NCBI GenBank assembly: GCA_902776615.1
Contig: CACYQU010000012.1
Location: 1-60,783 of the forward strand
From: an uncultured bacterium
Lineage (GTDB): Bacteria; Verrucomicrobiota; Kiritimatiellia; RFP12; UBA1067
Direction of reading: 5' to 3'
Length of the DNA: 60,783 nt
Below are positions 15,923 through 23,763 of the stretch, piece after piece. Position numbers and translations under genes: made by a program. Within the stretch, counting starts at the first letter, position 1. The number at the start of each line of letters is the position of its first letter. The notes beneath the pieces were generated by a model. That model was not told the origin of the DNA. It saw only the letters and a list, made by a program, of their open reading frames with translations, and did not search any database.

Positions 15923-18334
15923 AGCCGTCAGCGCAATCTCGCCCGGACCGGTGCGGCGCAGATAGAGGCCGGCGCGTCCGTTGTGGAGCGGATGCGAGGA
16001 AACATCCTTGAAACTGTCGAGCCCTCGCGGATTGGCGTTGCCCACCGACACTATCTTGGCAGGCCCTTCCACCGAGAACGAAATGCGCCTTGAGTCGCGC
16101 GGAACCGCGACGCCAGCGGCATCTTCCAGCGAGACGGCGACGAAGAGATATTCATCCGGGTCGTCCGGTACGGCGGATGCCTCCGGGGTGAGAACTACGC
16201 GCACGGCCGGACCGGCCGTTCGCAACGTCTCTTCGCCGAGAACCTCGCCGCCCGCGCCGTAGGCCACGGCCTTGAGTTCGCCAGGCGCGTAGCGCACCCC
16301 TTCCCATACGAGCCTGTATCGCGGCAGCACGTCGTAGTAGCCGGTCTTGTAGCTGGCGGATGGATCCTTGCGGCGGCGGCCGAGCGAAACGCCGTTCAAG
16401 AACAGCTCCGCTTCGCTTGCGCTCGTGTAGACGTAGACGGGCATTGCCGAGCCGGTTCTTTCGGGGAAGGTCCAGTGATCAGGCGTGATATGCAGGGTGA
16501 ACGTGTCGCCGCGCCAGTACGAGCGGTACAGGTAGGCGCGATCCTTCGGCATGAAGAGAAGGTCGCATATTCCGAAGTAGGCGCTTCTGGCGAGATCGGC
16601 GTGCTCGACCGCGCGCCCGTTCACCGGACTTGACGCGAACGGAGTTGGTTCGCCCATATAGTCGGCGCCCGTCCACACGAACTCGCCGCCGACGAAGCGG
16701 TCGCGCTCCATGCGCTCGAATTCGATATCGGGAATGTCGCTCCACGGCGCGGCGTTGCGGTCGTAAGAGTCCACGCCAAGGCCCTCTGCATCGTAGTCTT
16801 CCTTGTGCGCAGGCAGTTTGGCCGAGTAGTGGCCGTATTCCGAAAGCGCCGAAGCAGACTCCGAATAGAGCAGCGGCTTGCCGGGATAGTGCTTCTTCAT
16901 GTCGGCATACATTCCCCTGTAGTTCCAGCCCGTGATGTCCAGCGGGGCGTAGTCCCCTTTCGGCACGGCATCCGGGAAGCAACTGCCTATGCCGACCGGC
17001 CGCGTCGCATCCAGCGAAAGAACGACATTGCGGAAACGCGCGCACCTCTCGGCGCTTGTTCCGAGTGCGGTGGAGCCGGCCCAGTGTTCCTGTCCGGGCG
17101 GACACGCCTTGCCGGGCGAGATCTCGTTTCCGATCGACCATACGAACACGCAGGGATGGTTCCTGTCGCGGCGGACGAATTCCGCGAGGCGCGCCGACAC
17201 GAAATCCTCAAGCGGCTCGTCGCCGCGGCCGCTTGTCGCGTTCCACTTGTCGAAGCATTCGTCCCACACGAAAATGCCCATTTCGTCGCACATGTCGAGA
17301 AGTTCAGGCGACGGCGGGTTGTGCGAGGTTCTGAGGGCGTTCACGCCCATGTCGGTCATCGCCCTGAGTTCGCGGAGCATGACGGAACGGTTGAAGGCCA
17401 TGCCGAGAATTCCGAGATCGGAATGCAGGCAGACCCCTTTCAGCTGCGTATGGCGTCCGTTGAGGAAGAATCCTTCGTCAGGATCGAAGCGGAATGTTCT
17501 GAAGCCCGTCTTGACGCTTATCGAGTCTAGAGGCGTACCGTCGTTCGACACCACCGAGATTACGGCGGTGTACAGGGCGGGATTCGGCTTCATGTCCCAA
17601 AGCTCCGGGTTGCGCACATTGAGCGCAGTGGAGAAATCGGCTTTGGCGAACATGGGGACGCTCTCCAGGCCGGCGGCGCCGCGGGCGACGACGCTGCCGT
17701 CCGGTGCCTTTAGCGCAACCTCCGCCCTGACGCCGGCGGGCGCCGGTCGGCGGCTTGTGACTGCGCCCGAGACGGCCACTGTCCATACGCCGTCTCCGCC
17801 CATCTCGGGGCGCACGAACACATCGCTCTCGTCGATATATATGTCGGCCGTCTCTATTTTCCTGACGCGGCGGTACATTCCCGCGCCGGGATACCAGCGC
17901 GAGGCGAGACTGGTCGTATCGGCCTTTACGACAACCTCGTTCGTGCCGGCGAAAACATACGGCGTTATGTCAGCGCGCATTCCAAGGTAGCCGTATGGCT
18001 GGTGTGCGCATGGCTGCCCGTTTACAAACACGGTGCCGTCGCACATCACACCGTCGAAATCGAGAAAGACCCGCCGCGCCGCTGGCGCCGCGTCTTCGAC
18101 TATCTGCTTGCGGTACCAGCCGACGCCTTTCCACGGAAGTTTTCCCGTGTGAGGATCGCCGTTCGGGTCGAATGGCCCTTCGATCGCCCAGTCGTGCGGA
18201 ACATCAACCGCGCGCCAGTTGGACTTGTCGCTGGAGAACTCCCAGCCGTCCGTGAAATCCGTAACGTCGCGCCCCTCCGCCGCAAGAAACGCGAACGAAA
18301 GGCCCAGCCCCAATGAAAGCAGAATTCTTTTCAT
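15887..18334 (-). CDS. Glycoside hydrolase family 2 (beta-galactosidase-like), exported
   Basis: An 815-residue enzyme with a signal peptide (residues 1-19), a galactose-binding-like N-terminal domain (DGWEFSSDKSNWRAVDVPHDW), an Ig-like domain and the GH2 TIM barrel. The acid/base is Glu404 in SIGNEISPG and the nucleophile is predicted as Glu492 in LYSESASALS. A DUF4982-like beta domain lies near residues 620-700 and a further Ig-like domain at the end. It probably removes terminal beta-linked galactose or a related sugar from host or dietary glycans in the periplasm. TATAAT lies only 6 nt before the ATG, so the mRNA is leaderless. The divergent XylR-like gene is the likely regulator. Confidence 0.88.
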   Translation of the reverse strand: MKRILLSLGLGLSFAFLAAEGRDVTDFTDGWEFSSDKSNWRAVDVPHDWAIEGPFDPNGDPHTGKLPWKGVGWYRKQIVEDAAPAARRVFLDFDGVMCDGTVFVNGQPCAHQPYGYLGMRADITPYVFAGTNEVVVKADTTSLASRWYPGAGMYRRVRKIETADIYIDESDVFVRPEMGGDGVWTVAVSGAVTSRRPAPAGVRAEVALKAPDGSVVARGAAGLESVPMFAKADFSTALNVRNPELWDMKPNPALYTAVISVVSNDGTPLDSISVKTGFRTFRFDPDEGFFLNGRHTQLKGVCLHSDLGILGMAFNRSVMLRELRAMTDMGVNALRTSHNPPSPELLDMCDEMGIFVWDECFDKWNATSGRGDEPLEDFVSARLAEFVRRDRNHPCVFVWSIGNEISPGKACPPGQEHWAGSTALGTSAERCARFRNVVLSLDATRPVGIGSCFPDAVPKGDYAPLDITGWNYRGMYADMKKHYPGKPLLYSESASALSEYGHYSAKLPAHKEDYDAEGLGVDSYDRNAAPWSDIPDIEFERMERDRFVGGEFVWTGADYMGEPTPFASSPVNGRAVEHADLARSAYFGICDLLFMPKDRAYLYRSYWRGDTFTLHITPDHWTFPERTGSAMPVYVYTSASEAELFLNGVSLGRRRKDPSASYKTGYYDVLPRYRLVWEGVRYAPGELKAVAYGAGGEVLGEETLRTAGPAVRVVLTPEASAVPDDPDEYLFVAVSLEDAAGVAVPRDSRRISFSVEGPAKIVSVGNANPRGLDSFKDVSSHPLHNGRAGLYLRRTGPGEIALTASADGLVPAVFR

Positions 18335-18340
18335 GTTGAG

Positions 18341-18349
18341 ATTATACCA
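18341..18349 (-). promoter_or_regulatory. Leaderless extended -10 promoter of the GH2 gene
   Basis: Reading leftward, TGGTATAAT ends 6 nt before ATG 18334. Transcription would begin essentially at the start codon. Confidence 0.7.
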
Positions 18350-18421
18350 TAAATCGGGTGTGCCGTGTCCTCGCCCGCCGAAGTCGCTCCGCGCGGCATG
18401 CAGGCAGTCAAGCCGTCAAAT

Positions 18422-18430
18422 ATGGTATAA
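18422..18430 (+). promoter_or_regulatory. Extended -10 promoter of the XylR-like gene
   Basis: TGGTATAAT ends 14 nt before ATG 18445, predicting a leader of about 7 nt. It faces the GH2 promoter across about 75 nt, so one operator could control both. Confidence 0.65.
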
Positions 18431-18444
18431 TGCCATGCGGAAAG

Positions 18445-19650
18445 ATGACACGAAAGGGAGAACATAGGCCCACCGGCGGCAGAAGCGTTCTGGCGATGAT
18501 TTCATCGCCGGTCGCAAGCCGTATTGACGGCGTGTCGCGCTTCGCTCGCGAACACGGTTGGCATCTCATGTTCCAGGATCGCATGGGGCTCGCCCATCCG
18601 TTCGACTGGATCGGCGACGGCGTCATAGCCACGATTCGCGGCGACAAGCGCGAACTCGCGTTCCTTCACCACCTCTCCAGTCTCGAAATACCGATTGTGG
18701 ACCTTACGTTCGCCTGTCCCGACTTCCCTTGCGCACGCGTCTCCTGCGACCATGTTGCCGACGCGCGCCTCGCGGCGGAGCATTTCCTCGAGCGCAACTA
18801 CAGAAGCCTCGTCTTTTTCTCCATTGATTGGGGGAACGTCCACGAGAGGCTTTGGCGAGGACTCTCCGAAAAGACCGCCGCCGAACGGTGGGTGTTTTCG
18901 CTCGACTGCCCCAAGGTGCGCTGGAACGACTGGGGCGCCGTCTCGCGCTGGCTCGAAAACAAGTTCGCCTCCGCCGCCAAGCCTCTCGGCGCACTGACCT
19001 ACTCGCAGGGCGAGGCCGTGCTGCTCCTCACGGCAGCAAAGCGCCTCGGCATACGGGTACCGGAGGACTTCGGTATCATCGCCGGAGGGGAGGATCGCGT
19101 ACTTCTCGAGAACCAGCCTGTGCCAATAACAGCTGTCGATACGGATATGGGGCGCGGCGCATACGAGGCGGCGGCCCTGCTGCAGCGCCTGATGGACGGC
19201 GAACCGATGCCTTCAAAGGCTGTCGAGCTGCCGCCGAAGCGCATCATAGAGCGGCGTTCGACCGACGCCACTGTCGCTACCGATCCGCTCGTTTGCGCGG
19301 CCATTGAACTTTTCGTCTCCGGCTTGCGGTCCGGCGTGAATGTCGAAAGTGCGGCACAGGTTCTCGGCGTCTCGCGCAATACGCTCAACCGGCGCATCAC
19401 GGCCGAGCTTGGACATTCCGCCAGCGCCGAACTGCAACGCCAGCGGCTGATGCGTGCCAAGAGGCTTCTCACCGACTCGAACAACAAGGTAGAGTATGTA
19501 GCGCGCATGTGCGGCTTCTCGTCCGCCTCGCACCTCCGCCAATGGCGTTCAGAAACAAGTGACCGGCGGCTATGGTGCAAATATGATACCCCTGTTCCAT
19601 TTCTGGCATTGACGCGCCACTGGCTGAATGCTATAATAGCCTTGTTATAA
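18445..19650 (+). CDS. XylR-like regulator (LacI-type sensor plus AraC HTH), possible C-terminal frameshift
   Basis: A 401-residue regulator: a periplasmic-binding-protein-like sugar sensor (about 10-275, with RVSCDHVADARLAAEHFLERNY and DFGIIAGGEDRVLLENQPVPITAVDTD) fused to an AraC/XylS DNA-binding domain (about 290-385, VESAAQVLGVSRNTLNRRI, VEYVARMCGFSSASHLRQ). Such proteins control adjacent sugar-utilisation genes, here GH2 and perhaps the secreted protein at 19678. After HLRQ the frame departs from the family; shifting by one base at about 19540 gives LRN-VQKQVTG, closer to the usual ending, with a stop at 19612. That may be a real mutation or a sequencing error. Start 18445 is preferred; ATG 18430 would add five residues but overlaps the -10. 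Confidence 0.82.
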   Translation: MTRKGEHRPTGGRSVLAMISSPVASRIDGVSRFAREHGWHLMFQDRMGLAHPFDWIGDGVIATIRGDKRELAFLHHLSSLEIPIVDLTFACPDFPCARVSCDHVADARLAAEHFLERNYRSLVFFSIDWGNVHERLWRGLSEKTAAERWVFSLDCPKVRWNDWGAVSRWLENKFASAAKPLGALTYSQGEAVLLLTAAKRLGIRVPEDFGIIAGGEDRVLLENQPVPITAVDTDMGRGAYEAAALLQRLMDGEPMPSKAVELPPKRIIERRSTDATVATDPLVCAAIELFVSGLRSGVNVESAAQVLGVSRNTLNRRITAELGHSASAELQRQRLMRAKRLLTDSNNKVEYVARMCGFSSASHLRQWRSETSDRRLWCKYDTPVPFLALTRHWLNAIIALL

Positions 19651-19651
19651 T
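19629..19651 (+). promoter_or_regulatory. Tandem -10 elements before the repeat protein
   Basis: TGCTATAAT (19629-19637) and a second TATAAT (19646-19651) lie at the 3' end of the regulator gene. The region to the ATG at 19678 contains AAAGGAAAGG. Confidence 0.55.
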
Positions 19652-19677
19652 CAACCAAAAGGAAAGGTACTGACCAG

Positions 19678-22458
19678 ATGAAAGGTTCTCATCTCGCAAG
19701 TCGTTTCGCCGGCGCGTTTGCACTGGCGCTTGTTGCAACAGCAGCTCTCGCAGAGCAGCCCGACAAGTGGGTCCGCTACGTGGAATCGGCCGGCAATCAG
19801 TGGGTCGATACCGGCATCATCGGCCGTCCCAACACCAAGATCGAGGCCAAGGTCGAGTGGATGACTCTTGCAGACAGCGCGTTCGTCTCGTGTGGAGACT
19901 GGCAGAACAACACGCGGTTTTACGCCTGCTATTGTCTTGATAACCTTGGCAAGGTCATTGTATCGCAAGGGACGAATGTGATTGTCAAATTGAGTAACGG
20001 ATGGGAAACCCGTTGGGAAAAAAGCCGCATCTACAACGTTACAACGACATACGCCGCGACAAACGCCGAGGGGAAATGCACGGCTTCTATTGCGATAGAT
20101 GGATATAGCGGGTGGAGCAGAACCGAGAAAGGTCTCAATACGGGTGTGAATCTCTATGTGTTCGCCAACAACCGCGGGAAGGGCAACGTTGGTGGAAAGT
20201 CCAGGACGCGTTGCTACGGCCTGAAGATTTACCAGGGGCCCGAGGATGGCGGCGACATGACGCTTGTGCGCGACTTCCAGCCCTGCATGAAGGGCGGTAA
20301 AGCCGGTCTCTACGATGCCGTTTCGGGGGACATCTTCTACTCGATCTCCGGCACCGACCTCGTTTGCGACGAAAACAGCGAAGTCCCCGACGAGTTCATC
20401 GAATACGTTGAGTCGCAGGGGAGTGCCGCACAATCCGGCAGCCAGAAACCCGCCTACATTGATACTGGCATTATCGCTAAGGCTGGCACGACGGCGGAAT
20501 TCACCGAAACATGCCTCCGTCCGGCTTCGGGGGAGTTCTGCGTCCTTGGCGCAAGAAGCGATCCCAATACGCGGTTCTTCATGTGGTACCACGCGAATAG
20601 CGCCGAACTCGGGCTTGGATACGGAACCCTATATTGGCGTCCAAACACGAACAACGTCGATGCGACCGCATCGTCAGGCTCCACGAACGTTTACAAGTTG
20701 AACAATGGCGACACAACGCACGCCCTCGTTTCGTTTGCGGCCGGTCTCCAGACCGTCTCCACCATTGACGACAGCAATGGCAGCACAAATCTTGTTTCAA
20801 GGCAGACTCGTTCCGCCGACGTCAATACAGGCAAAAGCCTCTATGTTTTTGCGCGAAACAACAACGGGTCTCCGGACTCGTACAGCGCATCGCGTCTTTA
20901 CGGGTTGAAGATCTGGCAAGACGGCGACCTTGTGCGCGACTTCCGTCCGTGCCTCAAGAACGGCGTCGCAGGGCTCTACGACGACGTGTCGAAGCGCATC
21001 TTCTACTCCCTCGGCACGCCGCTTATCTACAACAATGTCCATAGGCAGTCGGACGAGCCCAAAGAAGTCGTTTTCGTCGAATACATCGAGTCAAACGGAA
21101 ACAACACGCTCGACACGGGTGTTCGCGCCCGCGCGGGGACAAGAGCCAAGGGCGTGATGATGTGGACGGCCGAGGACGAGGAAAAGACTGGAAGGATGAG
21201 AGAATTTGGACGAGAGGAAAGCCGCTTTCTAGAAAATACGGCTTCCGTGTTCTATCGTCAGAAGCGGGCGTATCTCGGAGCATGGAATCTTGGGGCGAGT
21301 GATTCGGGGCGGTTCCACATGCTCCATGAATCCAATGCGCAACTCTTTTCGGTGTACGGGACTAGCGGCGAAATAGCTCTGAATGCCCTGGCATACGTCG
21401 GCGTGACGAATTCGTTCGACGTGACCTTTGCAGATGGGTCGCAGACGATGGAATGGAACGGCACGCAGGTGTTGAACGCGACCACGGCCGGTGCCGTCGA
21501 CACCGGCAACAACCTCTGCCTCTTCTCGTCGAGCCATTGGCGCTGGCGTTCCGCCGCGCGTTGCTACGGGCTGAAGATTTGGCAGGACGGCATACTTGTC
21601 CGCGACTTCAGGCCCTGCAAGGTCGATGGCAAGGGAATGCTCTACGACACGGTGACAGACAGCATCTACCGCCCATCGCCCGACATTCCCGAATCCCGTA
21701 CGGGCAATGTTGTCACCTTCAAGGAGGAGAAGCCTGAAAACTACGTCGAGTACGTGGAGACCGACGGAAAGGTGTTTTTCGACACGGGCGTCATCGGCAA
21801 GGCCGCCACCATTGCCGAGTTCAAGGAGACGAGCATGCAGAAATCCTCGGCTGAGGAGTGCTTCCTCGGCTCGTATGGCGGCAGTAGCGATGCCGTGTCC
21901 CGGTTTTATATGTGGTACCATGCGTATGGATACAACGTGGGACTTGGCTACGGCACCTACTGGCGACCGAAAAACAACGATCCCTACACGATCGCTGAGA
22001 ACTCGTCGGATCCGGACGTGTACAAGTTGCCCAAGAACACCACAACCCACGCTCGCGTTTCGTTCGCGGTCGGGTCCCAGACTTTCTACGCCATTGACGA
22101 CGCCACGGGGACCGCGACGCTCTACTCGTCCCGGACGCTTTCCGCCAATGTCAATACCGGGCGGAATCTCTATCTTTTCGCCAAGAACGACAGCAATGCG
22201 GGCACCCCGAAAACCCCAGCCGCGTCACGGTTCTACTTCCTGAAGCTCTGGCAGGGCGACACGGACGGCAACATGCGGCTCGTGCGATATTTCAGGCCCG
22301 TGAAATTGACGAACGGGCATGTTGTGCTGTGGGACTCTGTGGAAAAGAAGGTATATCGCCCGCAATCGACTACTGCCCCATACGCCTACACGACATTCCC
22401 GGTCGTCGGATCTGACGGCGATGAAATTCGCGACGGCTTGATGATCATCGTGCGCTGA
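19678..22458 (+). CDS. Secreted four-repeat LamG-like protein
   Basis: A 926-residue exported protein with a signal peptide ending TAALAEQ. Four repeats of roughly 210-230 residues begin near residues 30, 240, 470 and 690; each opens with YVES-G---(I/V/F)DTG(V/I)(I/R) and closes with a YGLKIWQDG-LVRDFRPC segment followed by GLYD-V---I(F/Y). The predicted fold is a LamG/concanavalin A-like jelly roll. I recall this architecture in gut PVC bacteria but know no function; carbohydrate or surface binding is plausible given the neighbouring hydrolases. No membrane anchor or sorting signal is visible at the C-terminus (GLMIIVR). Confidence 0.7.
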   Translation: MKGSHLASRFAGAFALALVATAALAEQPDKWVRYVESAGNQWVDTGIIGRPNTKIEAKVEWMTLADSAFVSCGDWQNNTRFYACYCLDNLGKVIVSQGTNVIVKLSNGWETRWEKSRIYNVTTTYAATNAEGKCTASIAIDGYSGWSRTEKGLNTGVNLYVFANNRGKGNVGGKSRTRCYGLKIYQGPEDGGDMTLVRDFQPCMKGGKAGLYDAVSGDIFYSISGTDLVCDENSEVPDEFIEYVESQGSAAQSGSQKPAYIDTGIIAKAGTTAEFTETCLRPASGEFCVLGARSDPNTRFFMWYHANSAELGLGYGTLYWRPNTNNVDATASSGSTNVYKLNNGDTTHALVSFAAGLQTVSTIDDSNGSTNLVSRQTRSADVNTGKSLYVFARNNNGSPDSYSASRLYGLKIWQDGDLVRDFRPCLKNGVAGLYDDVSKRIFYSLGTPLIYNNVHRQSDEPKEVVFVEYIESNGNNTLDTGVRARAGTRAKGVMMWTAEDEEKTGRMREFGREESRFLENTASVFYRQKRAYLGAWNLGASDSGRFHMLHESNAQLFSVYGTSGEIALNALAYVGVTNSFDVTFADGSQTMEWNGTQVLNATTAGAVDTGNNLCLFSSSHWRWRSAARCYGLKIWQDGILVRDFRPCKVDGKGMLYDTVTDSIYRPSPDIPESRTGNVVTFKEEKPENYVEYVETDGKVFFDTGVIGKAATIAEFKETSMQKSSAEECFLGSYGGSSDAVSRFYMWYHAYGYNVGLGYGTYWRPKNNDPYTIAENSSDPDVYKLPKNTTTHARVSFAVGSQTFYAIDDATGTATLYSSRTLSANVNTGRNLYLFAKNDSNAGTPKTPAASRFYFLKLWQGDTDGNMRLVRYFRPVKLTNGHVVLWDSVEKKVYRPQSTTAPYAYTTFPVVGSDGDEIRDGLMIIVR

Positions 22459-22482
22459 GTTCACTACAGAGAAAAATCCAAC

Positions 22483-22519
22483 CGGGGACAGTCACCTCAT
22501 CAATTGGTGACTGTCCCCG
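22483..22519. repeat. GGGGACAGTC hairpin
   Basis: Perfect 14-bp stem CGGGGACAGTCACC with its complement, 9-nt loop, 24 nt after the preceding stop. No T-tract follows, so it is better read as a REP-like dispersed repeat than as an intrinsic terminator. Related sequences occur at 22607, 22868, 25677, 25736, 26039, 41706 and 50765. Confidence 0.7.
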
Positions 22520-22668
22520 AATGCTTTCAGAATGCGGCAAAGCACCATAATTGCACATTTTTGATTTTGGCCAAAAAGCCATTTTGCGCAGTTATAGAGA
22601 TTTCAAGGGGGTCTGTCCCCAGTTCACAATAGGGGCCTGTCCTCGGATACCTCGCCCCCTCAGAAGTC

Positions 22669-22850
22669 AAACCCTATATAGACTTTGAGGTAAACCATAT
22701 ATAGACTTTATGGTAAAGCCTATATAGGATTTATGGTAAAGCCTATATAGGGTTTTGTGTAAAGCCTATATAGGGTTTGTGGTAAAGTCTATATAGGGTT
22801 TGGGGTAAGGCCTATATAGGGTTTTGGGTAAGCCTATATAGGGTTTAGGT
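22669..22850. repeat. Palindrome array 1: eight CCTATATAGG units at 23-nt period
   Basis: Seven 23-nt units and a final 21-nt unit, tandem and without gaps. Each centres on CCTATATAGG (first two units degenerate), extended in the best copies to AAACCCTATATAGGGTTT-like symmetry, and linked by a G/T-rich GGTAA segment. Not a coding repeat. See the findings for the related arrays at 25780 and 26057. Confidence 0.85.
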
Positions 22851-23107
22851 TTTACCCCCGCACACACTGGGGACAGTCACTGCTAAAATGGGGGACTACC
22901 CCCGCTTTCAAGGCCAAATTAAGTGCCGGAGAAGCCGTTCGTTGCCTCAAAAACGGCCTATCGTACACGCCACAAAAATGCATATTTGCGATATATTTGC
23001 AATTATAGCAAGTTATCGCCCTAAAAGTAGACTAAACAGGGTCGGTTGCGCGAAATCCCGCTTGAAGAAGCGACATCTGAGAGATCGACCCCCAACTGGG
23101 AGTGGCC

Positions 23108-23321
23108 TCACTTCTTACCATATTTCTTTTCAAACGCAACAACAAATGCAGCAGCTCCATTGAACGATGAAATCATACATGATGGCTCGCGCAAGCTGGT
23201 CATTGGACAATAGCGTATCCACGGACGCCACATCGGAAGATTCAAGTTTAAGCCGCTCCAGCGCCTAGAGCATGTGGACAATTCGCGTCTCGTCACGATA
23301 ATTACCGCCCGTAATCTTCAT
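23108..23321 (-). pseudogene. HepT-like (HEPN/DUF86) toxin remnant
   Basis: From ATG 23321 the frame reads MKITGGNYRDETRI, then a TAG stop after VHML, then continues as ALERLKLESSDVASVDTLLSNDQLARAIMYDFIVQ, which matches the first HEPN helices. A one-base frameshift near 23165 is then needed to reach GAAAFVVAFEKKYGKK and a stop. The core RX4-6H catalytic region is missing. Its start overlaps the mntA stop by 4 nt, the standard arrangement of MntA/HepT modules. HepT members are RNases inhibited by their antitoxin; this one cannot be functional. Confidence 0.75.
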
Positions 23322-23614
23322 ATGGACACCGCCTCCCTGCATACCCTTGCGGCGAATCGTGGCTCGCGCCTCAGAACCGTGTTGCGCGTTAGTTCCACAC
23401 GTCGGCCCATCTCATCGGACAACTCTCTTTCAAAAGTGGAATATTCAAGAAGCCCGACATCACCATTGAACTTGACCAGCAAGTCAATATCGCTGTCGGG
23501 GCGTTCCTCTCTGCGGGCACACGAACCGAACACCCAAAGCTTTTCGGCTTTGTGCCTCCTCGCGATCGCGTAGATTTCATCCCGCTTCGTGCGTATCTCG
23601 TCAAGCATACACAT
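23318..23614 (-). CDS. MntA-like minimal nucleotidyltransferase (antitoxin)
   Basis: A 98-residue MNT-fold protein with the active-site pattern LWVFGSCARREERPDSDID (GSxxR then DxD), followed by LVKF. MntA antitoxins AMPylate a tyrosine of HepT. Start candidates are ATG 23614 or 23608; TGCTATAAT lies 15 nt before the former. The antitoxin frame is intact while the partner toxin gene is broken, so this is an orphan antitoxin. Confidence 0.8.
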   Translation of the reverse strand: MCMLDEIRTKRDEIYAIARRHKAEKLWVFGSCARREERPDSDIDLLVKFNGDVGLLEYSTFERELSDEMGRRVELTRNTVLRREPRFAARVCREAVSI

Positions 23615-23744
23615 CTTCAAAACGTTTACATTATAGCAAAAAACAAGAGCGCGACACAAGTGCCCGCGATTCGCCACTCTTATCTCGGAAATTTCCGGGA
23701 TAAGGGTGTACCAGGTTTTGCAATTGCTTCACTATGGAAAGGTT

Positions 23745-23753
23745 TGCTATAAT
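23745..23753 (+). promoter_or_regulatory. Leaderless extended -10 promoter of the GH50-like gene
   Basis: TTGCTATAAT ends 10 nt before ATG 23764; no Shine-Dalgarno is present. Confidence 0.7.
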
Positions 23754-23763
23754 ATACCGCATC

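Larger units (their letters stand above)
22459..23107. other. Intergenic repeat region without a gene
   Basis: No supported reading frame. It holds a GGGGACAGTC hairpin (22483-22519), two further partial copies of that motif (near 22607-22646), the eight-unit CCTATATAGG array (22669-22850), another GGGGACAGTC at 22869-22879, and about 200 nt with nothing recognisable. Confidence 0.7.

Noticed and set aside
22483..22519. GGGGACAGTC hairpin as an intrinsic terminator
   Set aside because: No T-tract on either side and the same motif recurs in non-terminator places, including inside a gene.
22888..23163. 91-codon plus-strand frame
   Set aside because: Basic, low-information sequence across the repeat region and the dead hepT gene; no start signal.
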